Part shown: positions 45,833 to 57,900 of the stretch, in pieces | Numbering within the stretch: position 1 is the first letter of the stretch | Layout: each line of letters opens with the position of its first letter | DNA from: an uncultured Caldilineaceae bacterium | Lineage (GTDB): Bacteria; Chloroflexota; Anaerolineae; Caldilineales; Caldilineaceae | Assembly (NCBI GenBank): GCA_951813625.1 | Contig: CATOTS010000010.1 | Location: 1-64,000, forward strand | Length of the DNA stretch: 64,000 nucleotides | Direction: 5' to 3' | Position numbers and translations under genes: made by a program | The notes under the pieces: generated by a model | The model's database searches: none | What the model was told of the DNA's origin: nothing | What the model saw: only the letters and a program-made list of their open reading frames with translations

Positions 45833-46954
45833 ATGCCGGAACTCATCAAGCTCACCGAACACCTCGCCATGGACGGCTACACCTACGCCTTCGGCATATC
45901 CACTGTCGACCTTACCGGCAACGGCCTGCCCGACATCATCACCCCCGACACCGACGTCGGCCTCTACTGGCTCGAAAACCTCGGCGACGGCGCCTTCACG
46001 CGCCACGTCATCCACCGCAAGGAAAACGAGTGGCTCGAACGCCACCAAATCGTCGACATCAACGGCGACGGCCGCCCTGAAATCGTCACCGTCGACAACA
46101 TCAGCGCCAGCCTCCTCTACTTCGCCTTCGACGGCGACCCCCGCCTGCCCGCCTCTTGGCAGTTCCACTACATCGACGAAGGCACAATCACCGGCGCCTA
46201 CGACGTCGCCGTCGCCGACCTCACCGGCAACGGCAAACTCGACGTCGCCGCCACCAACTGGCGCAAAGGCAACCAGGTCCTCTGGTACGAAAACACCGGC
46301 AGCAAATGGGTCAAACACATTATCGAGGACGACATCGCCGAAACCCGCGACATCCACGCCGTCGACATCAACGGCAACGGCAAGCTCGACCTGATCGCCA
46401 CCGCCCGCGTCGGCAACCAGGTTGCCTGGTACGAGAACAGCGGCGACCCCGCCAACCACGGCTGGCGAAAACACATAATCGACGACGCGCCCCAGCCCAT
46501 CCACGGCCGCCCCGTCGACATGGACGGCGACGGCGGCGTCGACATCGTCATGGCCCTCGGAATGCTCCCCCCCGACGACCCCACCGGCGTACCCTTCGAG
46601 CACCACCAGGTCGTCTGGTACGAGCACGAAGGCGATCCCGCCGCCGGAAAATGGCGCAAGCATATCATCTGCGAAAACTTCCCCCACGCCTTCGAAGCCA
46701 TCGCCGTTGACCTCGACGGCGACGGTCAGCTCGAAGTCATCGCCACCGCCTGGAACGTCACCGGCCGCGTCGCCCTCTTCAAACACCGCGGCGACCCGCG
46801 CGGCCCCTGGGACATGCAGCTCCTCAAAGATGGCTGGACCAACGCCAACATGGTCATCACCGCCGACCTCACCGGCAACGGCCGCCTCGACATCATCGCC
46901 GCCGCCGAGCGCGGCAGCAACGAAGTCCGCTGGTGGCGCAACGACAGCCCTTGA
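45833..46954 (+). CDS. FG-GAP/VCBS repeat protein
   Basis: 373 residues made of about six to seven propeller repeats. Each carries a calcium-binding-like loop, for example DLTGNGLPDI, DINGDGRPEI, DLTGNGKLDV, DINGNGKLDL, DMDGDGGVDI, DLDGDGQLEV and DLTGNGRLDI. Between loops the phrase V-W-Y-E-N/H recurs (QVLWYENTG, QVAWYENSG, QVVWYEHEG). Such proteins are usually secreted, but no signal peptide is visible at the N-terminus (MPELIKLTEHLAMDGYTYAFG), which is unusual. The start is fixed by in-frame non-coding sequence upstream. Function unknown; possibly a ligand-binding propeller. Confidence 0.8.
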   Translation: MPELIKLTEHLAMDGYTYAFGISTVDLTGNGLPDIITPDTDVGLYWLENLGDGAFTRHVIHRKENEWLERHQIVDINGDGRPEIVTVDNISASLLYFAFDGDPRLPASWQFHYIDEGTITGAYDVAVADLTGNGKLDVAATNWRKGNQVLWYENTGSKWVKHIIEDDIAETRDIHAVDINGNGKLDLIATARVGNQVAWYENSGDPANHGWRKHIIDDAPQPIHGRPVDMDGDGGVDIVMALGMLPPDDPTGVPFEHHQVVWYEHEGDPAAGKWRKHIICENFPHAFEAIAVDLDGDGQLEVIATAWNVTGRVALFKHRGDPRGPWDMQLLKDGWTNANMVITADLTGNGRLDIIAAAERGSNEVRWWRNDSP

Positions 46955-47178
46955 GCCCCCGCCCGCCGACTCCCTGGCAGGGATCCGTTTTCTATGAGGC
47001 CGCAAACCTTCACGACCATAACGAGCAGAATTAGAGAAACCGGGAATTACTACGCGAAGAAAATTGAGCCTGGACTTCTGAGGAGCGATCGAAGGCAGCG
47101 AAGAACCACGCTAGGAACGTGAGCAGAGTCAACGATTCCAGAGAATCGGAAACAATAGAGTTTCAGGGGAATCCGCCG

Positions 47179-48153
47179 ATGAAGAAACGTCTGCTGGTCG
47201 TAGCGCTTCTTCTGGCGCTGGCCGCGCCGGGCGTGCTGCTGGCCCAGGGCGAGCTGACGCTGGAAGGATTGGCCGAGCAGGTGGAGCGACTGGCCGAACA
47301 GGTAGAGCAGCTGGCCGGGCAAGTTGCGCAAGATTCGACAGCACACGCGGCGTTGGCTGCCCGAATTGCTGCGGCAGAAACGGCGCTGGCGCCGACCGCG
47401 ACGCCGACTGCAACGGAAACCGCCGCGCCGACCGCAACGCCAACCGAGACTGCGACGCCAACCCCAACCGCAACGCCGGCCCAAGCCCGGTTGACTGTCA
47501 ACCGCAGCATGAACGTGCGGCGAGGGCCGGGGACCAATTTCGCAATTGTCGGGTCGGCGCAGCCGGGCGACGACTTCGCGATCACGGGAAAGAACGCCGC
47601 CGGCGACTGGTGGCGCATCGCCTTCGGCGACGGGAACGCCTGGTTGTTTGCGGCCTATACCTCCCCCGAAAACGCGGCCCATGTCCCGGTGGTCGCCGTG
47701 CCCACCCCCGTACCGACGCCGACACCCGACCCTGCCGCGGCCGCGGCGCGGCGCGAGGCGAGCTATCGGGCGGAGATCCTGGCTTTGCTGGAAGACGACG
47801 GATCGGGGCGGGGAATCCACGGCGCCATCGACCATATGCTCGTCGTTATGAGCGAGGCGGCAGCCAACAACAGCCTGCTGACGGACGACGCCTGGGTGAA
47901 GCGGTTCAGGAGCGCTCTCGCCGCGCTGAGGGTGCCCCTCGAGCAAGCGCTGGCAATGGTGCCGCCTCCGGGGTATGACGCCTTTCACGCGGCCGTGGTG
48001 CAGGCGCTGGCACACTGCAGCGCTATGGAAGACTTGATCGGTGAGGGGATCCTCAACGCTGATCTGAGGCTGGCGGCCGCCGGCAGCGTTGAGATGGAAT
48101 TCTGCCTTGACCAGACCGAGCAAGCACTGTCGCATCCGCAATGGACCGAGTAG
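47179..48153 (+). CDS. secreted coiled-coil / SH3b domain protein
   Basis: 324 residues. The start at 47179 (MKKRLLVVALLLALAAPGVLLAQ) gives a classical signal peptide with cleavage near residue 22 and follows AGGGGA. Then comes a heptad coiled coil (LAEQVERLAEQVEQLAGQVA), a Thr-Pro linker like those of the giant LRR proteins, and a bacterial SH3 domain (LTVNRSMNVRRGPGTNFAIVG, ending DWWRIAFGDGNAWLFAAY). A second proline-threonine linker and a C-terminal helical domain of about 140 residues (from AAAARREASYRAEILALL) follow. SH3b domains often bind cell-wall or glycan material. The shared linker suggests a common cell-surface system with the downstream genes. Confidence 0.82.
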   Translation: MKKRLLVVALLLALAAPGVLLAQGELTLEGLAEQVERLAEQVEQLAGQVAQDSTAHAALAARIAAAETALAPTATPTATETAAPTATPTETATPTPTATPAQARLTVNRSMNVRRGPGTNFAIVGSAQPGDDFAITGKNAAGDWWRIAFGDGNAWLFAAYTSPENAAHVPVVAVPTPVPTPTPDPAAAAARREASYRAEILALLEDDGSGRGIHGAIDHMLVVMSEAAANNSLLTDDAWVKRFRSALAALRVPLEQALAMVPPPGYDAFHAAVVQALAHCSAMEDLIGEGILNADLRLAAAGSVEMEFCLDQTEQALSHPQWTE

Positions 48154-48438
48154 GGCCGACAGGACCGGTAGTGCCGGTAGTGCCGTCATGCCCCGCTGAC
48201 TTCTGGTCTAATCGGTCAGTCTGGCGCCCTCCGAGAAAATCCTCCGCATGCTGCTGCACTCCTGCAATGAACTCCAGCGTAGCAGAATTCCGCCGCGACG
48301 CAATCCGATTCGCAGTAGCGGTCGCTCTTCTGTGAGTCGCAACAAGGGGAAATTGGCTCGACAGACCAGCCGCAGTCGACCGTAGCCGAGGCTGTCTCTC
48401 GTCGGACTCAGTTTGCTGTCGATTCAAGCTTGGAAGCG

Positions 48439-48918
48439 TTAGCCGCTGTCGGGCGCCTCGATCGTCAGCGTCAAATCGGTCGGCGCGCCGCCGTCGTAGT
48501 TGCGGACCCCCAGGAAGATGTGACCGTTCGCCTGCACGCTGACGTCGACGCTCTCATCGCCGTCATAGCTCGTGTCGAAATCGTCCCACGAGCCGCCCTG
48601 GTCATCCCTGACGTAAAGGTCGAAGTCGTGATTGGTCGGCGAAGCGTCGATGCTGATAGTCCATGACCCGGAACGCGCGCCGACCTCCCACTGGAAGTAA
48701 ACATACTCTCGCACCTGCAGACTGGCAACGTAACTGCGAATCGTACGGGCCGATGCGTCGGTCGCGTCCGCTATAATGTAAGGATCCGACTCGGTTCCCG
48801 ACCCGCTCGACGTGAAATCGTCAGGCGTCGCTGTCGCGGTCGGCGTCGCTGTATCCGTCGGCGTGGGCGTGACCGTTGGCGTAGGCGTGACCGTTGGCGT
48901 AGGCGGGGTTATAGAGTC
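48439..48918 (-). pseudogene. C-terminal remainder of the giant LRR protein, after an in-frame TGA
   Basis: 160 codons that continue the frame of the giant LRR gene past its TGA (48919-48921). They encode a Thr-Pro linker (TPTPTVTPTPTDTATPTAT), then SGSGTESDPYIIADAT and a PPC-like domain (YFQWEVGARSGSWTI, NHDFDLYVRDDQGGSWDDF, VRNYDGGAPTDLTLTIEAP). The same linker-PPC pattern occurs twice inside the giant protein directly after LRR blocks, so this tail was its natural C-terminus. It is called a remnant because of the stop; readthrough or sequencing error would make it part of a living gene. Confidence 0.7.
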
Positions 48919-51900
48919 TCAACAGAATGACAGCCCCAGCTCGTCTAGGTCGTTATTGGCTACATTGCGCAGGACACTTGGAATGCATCCGCTCAGTTCA
49001 TTGCCCGAGAGGAAGAGGTACGTCAGGTTGGCCAAGTCGCCCAACTCGGCTGGAATCGACCCGCTCAACTCGTTGTGGCTAAGAAACATCGTCCTTAGCG
49101 AGTCCAGGTTGCCCAGCTCGCTCGGAATCGACCCGCTCAATTCATTCAACTGAAGCACGAGCCTCGTGAGATTGTCGAGGTTGCCCAACTCGGAAGGGAT
49201 CAAGCCGCTCAATTGGTTGTCGTCCAGCGTCAAATCTTCCAGCGAGTCCAGGTTGCCCAGCGCAGAAGGGATCGAGCCGCTCAGTTGATTGTTCGAGAGA
49301 TCGAGACGCGTCAGCGTTTGGCTGCCAAGGTTGCCCAGCGCAGAAGGAATCGAGCCGCTCAGTTGATTGTTCGAGAGATTGAATTGCGTCAGCGTCAGGC
49401 TGCCCAAGTTGGAAGGAATCGAGCCGCTCAGTTGATTGCTCGAAAGGAAGAAGTGCGTCAGGTTGGCCAGGTCGCCCAACTCGGCTGGAATCGACCCGCT
49501 CAACTCGTTGTGGCCAAGAAACATCGTCCTCAGCGAGTCCAGGTTGCCCAGCTCGCTCGGAATCGACCCGCTCAATTCATTGAACTGAAGCACGAGCCTC
49601 GTGAGATTGTCGAGGTTGCCCAACTCGGAAGGGATCGAGCCGCTCAACTGGTTTTCGTCCAGCGTCAACTCTTCCAGCGAGTCCAGGTTGCCCAACTCGG
49701 AAGGGATCGAGCCGCTCAGTTGATTGTTCGAGAGATTGAGATGCGTCAGCGTCAGGCTGCCAAGGTTGCCCAGCGCAGAAGGAATCGAGCCGCTTAGTTG
49801 ATTGTTCGAGAGATTGAGATGCGTCAGCGTCAGGCTGCCCAAGTTGGAAGGGATCGAACCGCTCAATTGATTGCCCGAGAGGATGAGGTGCGTCAGGTTG
49901 GCCAGGTCGCCCAACTCGGCTGGAATCGACCCGCTCAACTCGTTGTGGCCAAGAAACATCGTCCTCAGCGAGTCCAGGTTGCCCAGCTCGCTCGGAATCG
50001 ACCCGCTCAATTCATTGATTTGCAACACGAGCCTGGTGAGGCTGTCGAGGTTGCCCAACTCGGAAGGGATCGAGCCGCTCAATTGGTTGTAGTCCAGCGT
50101 CAACTCTTCCAGCGAGTCCAGGTTGCCCAACTCGGATGGGATCGAGCCGCTCAGTTGATTGTTCGAAAGGTGGAGGCGCGTTAAGCTGTCCAAATTGCCC
50201 AACGCAGATGGTATCGAGCCGCTCAACTCGTTGCTATTCAGCCACAACGCTTCCAACGAGTCCAGGTTGCCCAGCTCGCTCGGAATCGACCCGCTCAAAT
50301 CATTGATTTGCAGCACGAGCCTGGTGAGATTGTCGAGGTTGCCCAACTCGGTAGGAATCGAGCCACTCAACTCGTTTGGACCCAGCGACAACCTTTCCAG
50401 CAAGCCTAGGTTGCCCAACTCGGGAGGAATCGGCCCGCTCAGTCGATTGCTCGATAGGTCGAGGCTCCTCAGACTCTCCAGATTGCCCAACTCGGCTGGA
50501 ATCGACCCGCTCAGATTGTTTTCCCGAAGGTACAAATCCGTCACATTCCCGCCCGCATCCGTCGTGACGCCGTGCCAATCCTCAAGCGGCTCCCCGCTCA
50601 GCCAGTTGTCGTTATTCGTCCAGTTCCCGCCGCCCGTCGCATTGTAGAGCGCAACCAGAACTTCCCTGTGCGCCGCGTTAACGGCAGGCGTCGGAGTCGC
50701 GGTGTGCGTCGCAGTTGCAGTCGGGGTGGCCGTCGCAGTCGCAGTGTGCGTCACAGTTGCAGTCGGGGTGGCCGTCGGAGTCTCAGTGTGCGTCGGAGTC
50801 GCAGTGGGCGTCGCAGTCGCAGTGGGCGTCGCAGTCGCAGTGTGCGTCGCAGTCGCGGTCGGGGTGTCCGTCGCAGTCGCAGTTGCTGTGGCAGTTGTTG
50901 TCGGCGTTGCTGTCGGTGTGGCCGTCGGGTCTTCACACTGTGGCAGACTGATGGCGTCCAGGTCGCTGGTGGGGACATCAAAGAGAGCTTTCGGAATGCA
51001 CCCACTAAAATTGTTGCTGGAAAGGAAAATCTTCTCCAGGTTGCCGAGGTTGCCCAGTTCAGCAGGAATCTTCCCCGTCAGCTGGTTGTCGTACAGGTAC
51101 AGGTTCTGCAGCTGGTCGAGGTTGCCCAGTGCGGCGGGCAGCGGGCCGCTCAGCTGATTTAAGTTGAGGGACAACATGGTCACACGACCATTGGCATCGG
51201 TGGTGACGCCGTACCAATCCCCAACAGGATCGCTGCTCAGCCAGTCGGTGTTATCCCCCCAGTTGTCGCCGTCGGTCGCATTGTAAAGCGCCACCAACAC
51301 CTCCTTGTCCGTCGCCGCGCTCCTCTCTACAGTGGGCGTGGCCGTCGGTGTCGCTGTAGCGGTCGCTGTGGCGGTTGGCGTTGCTGTCGCAGTCGGCGTG
51401 TCCGTCGGATCGGAGACCGGCGGGTCGACCGCGTCCGGCGCTTCGATCGACAGCTTCAGGTCGGTCGGCGCGCCGCCGTCGTAGTTCTGCACGCGCACCA
51501 CGATGTGGCCGTCGGCCAGCACATCGACGGTGATGCTCTCGTCCCCGTCCCCGCTGCGGTCCTGGTCGTCCCAGCCGCTGCCGCGGTCGTCCCTGCCATA
51601 GAGGTCGAAGTCGTGGCCGTTCGGCGACGCGTCGGTCGTGATCGTCCATTCGCCCGGCCGGTTGCCCACATCCCAGCGGTAGTAGACCGACTGTCTCCTG
51701 CTCAGGTCAGCCACATGGTCAAGAATCGAATGCGCGGTCACGCCCGTCGGGTCGCTGATGATGTACGGGTCGGACGATGTCCCAGACCCGCCCGACGTAA
51801 ATCCTTCAGGTGTCGCAGTCGGCGTCGGCGTATTGGTTGGCGTTGGTGTAGCCGTCGGCGTTGGCGTATCCGTCGGTGTTGGCGTATCCGTCGGCGTTGG

Positions 51901-54900
51901 CGTATCCGTCGGTGTTGGCGTATCCGTCGGCGTCGCTGTCGGCGTGGAGGTGGCGGTTGCTGTCGGCGTGGCCGTAGCATCCCCACAGAACGGCAGGTCG
52001 AGGCTGGCAAAATCATGACTGGCTACAGTCCGCAAGGCGTCTGGAACACATCCGCTCAACTGATTGCCGGTGACGTACACTATAGTCAGATTGACCAGTT
52101 TGGCAAACGAAGCTGGAATCGGGCCGGTCAGCTGGTTCGATTCTAGGTACAACCCCCCTAGCGTTCTGATGTTGCCCATTTCGCTTGGAATCGAACCGCT
52201 CAATTCGTTACTGCTGAGGTACAGTGTCGCCAAGTTGTCGAGGTCCCCGAGCGCCGCCGGAATCGAACCGCTCAGCTTGTTGCCAGCGAGGCTCATCCAC
52301 CTCAGGTTATCGAGGTTGCCCAGCTCAGCCGGAATCGTACCGCTCAAACTGTTGCCTCCGAGCTCCATCTTCTCCAAGGCGTCGAGGTTGCCCAGTTCGG
52401 CTGGAATCGAGCCGCTTAACTCGTTGCCTGACAGGCTCAACCATTCCACGCTTTCGAGATTGCCCAGCTCAGCCGGAATCGTACCGCTCAGATTGTTGGC
52501 TGAGATCAACATATACCTCAGGCTGGCGAGGCTGCCCAGCTCAGCCGGAATCGAGCCGCTCAACTGATTGAAGTCAAGGCCCAGATAGAACAGGTTGGTG
52601 AGGCTGCCCAACGCGCCCGGAATCGAGCCGTTTAACTCGTTGTAGCCAAGTTCCATATATTGCAGGCTGCTGAGGCTGCCGAGCTCGCTTGGAATCGCAC
52701 CACTAAAACTGTTGCTGCCGATTCTCAGCCTTTCCAGCTTGACCAGGTTGCCCAATTCACTTGGAATCGACCCGCTCAAATCGTTGCCATGGAGGGCCAG
52801 CTCCTTCAGCTTGCCGAGATTGCCCAGCTCGGCTGGAATCGAACCGCTCAAGTCGTTGTAAGAAAGGTCAAGAACTGTCAAGTTGGCGAGACCGCCCAGC
52901 TCGGAGGGAATCGCGCCGCCCATATCTCGGTTCCCATACAGGTCCAGCACGCGTAGGTTGGTGAGGTTGCCAAGCTCGGGCGGAATCCCACCGCTCAACC
53001 CACTGTTTTTGAGGCGCAGTTCCTGCAGGCTTTCGAGGTTGCCGAGCTGGCCGGGGATCGAGCCATCCAAGTCCCAGTTCCAGCTGAGGTCCAGCACCTG
53101 CAAGTTGTCGAGGTTGCCAAGCTCCACGGGAATCCCTCTGACCAAGCGATTGAACCCCATGTCCAAATGCTTCAGGTTGTCGAGTCTGGCCAGCAACACA
53201 GGGATCGTCCCGGTCAACTCGTTTCGTGAGAGGCGCAGCTCGGTCACGCGCCCATTCTCGTCGGTGGTGACACCGAACCAGTCTCCGATCGGCTCGCCGG
53301 AAAGCCAGTTTCTGCTGTGCGTCCAGACATGGCCTCTGGTAGCATTGTAGAGGGCAACCAACACCTCTCTGTCGCTGGGGTCTGCCGAAATCGTTGCCGT
53401 AGGCGTGGCCGTAGCCGTAGACGTCGGCGTTGCCGTGGGCGTGGCTGTAGCAGTCGGAGTGGCAGTGGGCCCTGGATCCTCGCAATACGGCAGACCTAAG
53501 CTGGCGAGGTTGTTTATAGGGATAAGGTACAGACTTGCCGGTATGCACCCACTCAGCTGGCTGCCCCCAAGTGTGAGATAACTGAGGCCGGAGAGGCTGC
53601 CCAGTTCGGCCGGAATCGAGCCGCTGAACTGATTTCTCCCGAGGGACATATACGTTAGGCTGGCAAGGTCACCCAGCTCTGCCGGGAGCGAGCCGCTCAT
53701 CCGGTTGTACGAAAGATCCAACCTTCGTAGGCTGGCTAGCCTGCCCAGTTCCGTCGGAATCGAGCCGCTAATCCGGTTTTCAGAGAGGTCCAGATATGTC
53801 AGGCTGGCAAGGTCGCCCAGCCCTGCCGGGAGCGAGCCGCTCAACCGGTTGCGCGAAAGATCCAACCTTTGTAGGCTGGCGAGGCTGCCCAGCTCTGACG
53901 GGATCGGTCCCGGCAACTGGTTGTAGACCGCGTAAAACTCTTGCAGGTTGGCGAGGTCGCCCAGCGCAGCAGGAATCGGTCTGCTTAGGTTGTTGCGGTT
54001 TAGGTTCAGATACGTCAGGCTCTCGAGTTTGCCCAGCGCGGCCGGTATCGATCCGCTCAGGGCGTTCTGCTGGAGGTCCAGATAGGTCAGGTTGGCGAGG
54101 TCACCCAAGGCGGCTGGTATCGAATAGTTCAGATTGTTGCGACTGAGGTCCAAATGGGTCAGGCTGTCAAGATTGCCCAGCTCCGCTGGTATTGACCCTC
54201 CTAATTCACTGAATCTGAGATCCAGATAGCTCAAGCTGTCGAGATCGCCCAGCACAGCCGGTATCTTACCGCCCAAAAAGGTATCATGAAGGTCCAGATG
54301 TGTCAGGTTATCGAGGTCGCCCCACTCGGCCGGCATCGGGCCTTTCATCCAGTTGTCGCTGAGGTCCAGATACGTCAGCTCTTCGAGATCGCCCAGCTCA
54401 GCCGGCATCGAGCCCCACAAACGGTTGCCCGCCAGACGCAGCTCGGTCACACGGCCGTCCTCGTCTGTTGTGACCCCGTACCAGGTCCCTATCGGCTTGG
54501 AACCAAGCCAATTATCGGCATTCGTCCAATCAGGACCACGGGTGGCGTTGTATAACGCGACCAGCGCGTCCCTGTCCGGACTGATGTCGCCCTCAACCGT
54601 GGGCGTCGGCGTCGGTGTATCGGTCGGAGTCGGCGTCGCAGTCGGGGTATCCGTCGGCGTCGCGGTCGGCGTGTCCGTCGCGGTTGGCGTGGGCGTCGCG
54701 GTCGCGTCCGTACAGAACGGCAGCCCTAGGTCGTCAAAATCGTTGCTGGCAATCTCCTCCCACTCTTTGGGCACACATCCGCTCAGCTGGTTGGTCGCGA
54801 TTCTCACCTCAAGCAACTCTTCGAGATCGCCTAGCTCGGATGGTATCGTCCCCGTCAGCTGGTTGTCGTGGAGGTACAAGAATATCAGTTTGTCGAGGCC

Positions 54901-57900
54901 GCCCAGTTCGCTGGGTATCGTCCCGGTCAGCACGTTGCTGCCGAGATCCAAACTGCGCAGCTTGTCGAGGTCGCCCAAAAAGGTCGGTATCGTCCCCGTC
55001 AACCCGTTGTCCCCGAGCTCAAACACCTGCAATCTGCTCAGATTGCCCAGCTCCGTTGGTATCGTCCCCGTCAATATATTGTAGTCAAGGTACAGCCACT
55101 CCAGTTTCGCCAAATCACCCAGTTCGGAAGGAATCGTCCCTGCTATCTGGTTGTTGGTCAGAACCAGCTTCTTCAGGTTCGCAAGATTGCCCAGTTCGGA
55201 AGGAATCGTCCCTGTTATCCGGTTGCTGTCGATGTCCAGGTTCTCCAGCCTCGAGAGACCGCCTAGTTCAGTCGGAATCGAACCACTCAACCCGTTGTAC
55301 TGAATGTCCATCTCTTTGAGCCGGGAGAGATTGCCGAACTCCGCCGGAATCGACCCGCTCAGCCCATTCTGCGAGAGGTGTAACTCGGTTACACGGCCAC
55401 TGGCATCAGTGGTGACGCCGTTCCATGTCCCGATCTCGTCCTCGCTCAGCCAGTTGGTGTTGTCCGTCCAATTGTCGCCGTCGGTCGCATTGTAGAACGC
55501 AACCAGCGCCTCCCTGTCCGACGCCGCATCCCGCCCATCGTCTTCGTCGAGAATCACGAGCTGCTGCAAAGATTGCAGATCCGGCGTCGGCGTTGCCGTC
55601 GGCGTATCTGTCGGTGTCGGTGTCGCTGTAGCCGTGTCAGTCGGCGTCGGCGTTGCCGTTGGCGTGTCCGTCGGCGTAGGCGTTGCCGTTGGTGTATCTG
55701 TCGGCGTCGGTGTCGCGGTAGCCGTATCCGTCGGCGTCGGCGTCGCGGTAGCCGTATCAGTCGGCGTCGGCGTCGCGGTAGCCGTGTCAGTCGGCGTCGG
55801 CGTCGCTGTAGCCGTATCAGTCGGCGTCGGCGTCGCTGTAGCCGTATCAGTCGGCGTCGGCGTGTCCGTCGGGGCCGGAGCCCGCACCGTCGCTTCACTG
55901 CGGTTGAACAGCGGCTTGCCGCCGGCGGTGCAGACGCTCCCCTCTGCGCTGCACAGGCTCGTGGCCGGCAGAATGACCCACACGTCCGCGCCCGCATTCG
56001 GCGCTATCGTGAACTGCCACAGGTCGCTGCGGCTGTCCACCTGCTCCGCACCCGTCACCGTGCCCCCGGTTACCAGCAGCGCATGGTCGCGCAGGTCGGC
56101 AGCGCTGGCATCGATCGCCTCGCTGAAGGCGACGCGGAAATTGAAAGCCGCTCCCGTATGGCCTGCCGGCATATCTTCAAAACTCGCCGTCAGGCTCGGC
56201 GTCGCTGTGGGTGTGGCCGTCGCCGTCGGCGTGTCAGTCGCCGTTGCCGTGGCTGTTGCTGTGGGTGTTGCTGTGGCTGTGGCTGTCGGCGTTGCCGTCG
56301 CCGTGTCAGTCGGCGTCGCAGTCGGCGTGTCCGTTGGATCCAACACCTGCAGAGAAAACGCCAATGGCGGCTCGATCGAAAGCTTCAAGTCCCTCGGCGC
56401 GCCGCCGTCGTAGTTCTGCACCCGCACCACAATGTGGCCGCCCGCCTCCACGTCGACCGTGACCTCCTCGTCCCCGTCAAAGCTGCGGTCCTGGTCGTCC
56501 CAGCCGCTGCCCTGGTCATCCCTGGCGTAGAGGTCGAAATCGTGGCCGTTCGGCAACGCGTCGGTCGTGATCGTCCACTCACCCGCGCGGTTGCCGACGT
56601 CCCAGCGGTAGTAGACCGACGCGCTCCTTGTCAGGTCAGCCACGTGGTCTAGTATCGAATGCGCGGTCACGCCGGTCGGGTCGCTGACAATGTACGGATC
56701 GGATGATGTCCCCGACCCGCTCGACGTGAATCCTTCAGGCGTCGCTGTCGGTGTTGGCGTAGGCGTCTCTGTGGGGGTCGGTGTTTCCGTCGCTGTCGCA
56801 GTCGGCGTGGCAGTGGCGCAAATAGGCAAGCCCAGGCTTGTCAACTCGTTACCCTCCAACAAATTGACCGCGAGTGGAGGAATACATCCGCTTATACTGT
56901 TGCCGGACAGGTATAGGCTGGTAAGGCTTCTGATGTCGAGCAGAAAGGTCGGGAAGGCTCCGGTCAACTGGTTGTTGGCTAGATTGAGTGTCTGCAGGTT
57001 AGCAAAATCCCCCAGAGCAGTCGGGATGGTCCCCGTCAACTGGTTGTCCTGGAGATAGAGGTACTTCAGCCTGTCAAGGCCGCCCAATTCGGAAGGGATA
57101 GTACCGGTCAGCTGGTTGTTGCGGAGACTCATGTTTTCCAGCTCGTCAAGGCCTCCCAAGGCGGCAGGAATGGTCCCGGTCAACGTGTTAAAGGAGAGGT
57201 TCAGGTGTCTCAGGCCGTCAAGGTCTCCCAGTTGGGAAGGGACCGGCCCGGTAAGCCGGTTTGCGGAAAGGTCCAGAAGCCGCATGTGGTCGAGGCTGCC
57301 CAGAAAGGCGGGAACTTTTCCGCTCAACTGACTGTTCTCTAGAGTCAGAATCTTCAGGTTGTCGAGATCGCCCAGTTCCGCGGGGATGCCGCCGCCCAAC
57401 GGGTTGTTGCCCAGAGCCAATGCCAGCAGGTTTTCGAGGTTGCCTAGAGCGGAAGGAATCGTCCCGGTCAGCTGGTTGGAGGCGAGGTTCAAATACTCGA
57501 GAGAACCGAGGTCTCCAATTGCGGCAGGGATGGTCCCGTCCAGCTGGTTGTGGTCGAGGTACAGGTCTTCCAGTTTGTCGAGGTTGCCCAGAACCGCTGG
57601 AACTGCCCCATTCAACTGGTTGCCGCCGAGCCTCAATTCCGTCACGCGGCCGTTGGCGTCGCTGGTGACCCCGTACCAGGTCCCGATCGGTTCCTGGCTG
57701 AGCCAGTTTGTCTTGTTGGTCCAGTTGGCGCCGTCCGTTGCGTTGTAGAGCGCGACCAGCGCCTCCCTGTCCGTGGCCGCGCTGTTGCCCTCAACCGTGG
57801 CCGTGGGTGTCGGTGTCGCGGTCGGCGTATCCGTCGGCGTCGCAGTTGACGTCTCCGTCGGCGTCGGTGTATCCGTCGCCGCAGAGGCAACGTCAGCCCG

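Noticed and set aside
48919..48921. Selenocysteine at the in-frame TGA
   Set aside because: The position is after a structural Cys at the end of an LRR cap, other blocks have ordinary residues there, and no SECIS-like hairpin was evident immediately downstream.
48995..50290. CRISPR array, because of regularly spaced repeats
   Set aside because: The repeated DNA is continuous coding sequence for LRRs with a 435-base period and no unique spacers.
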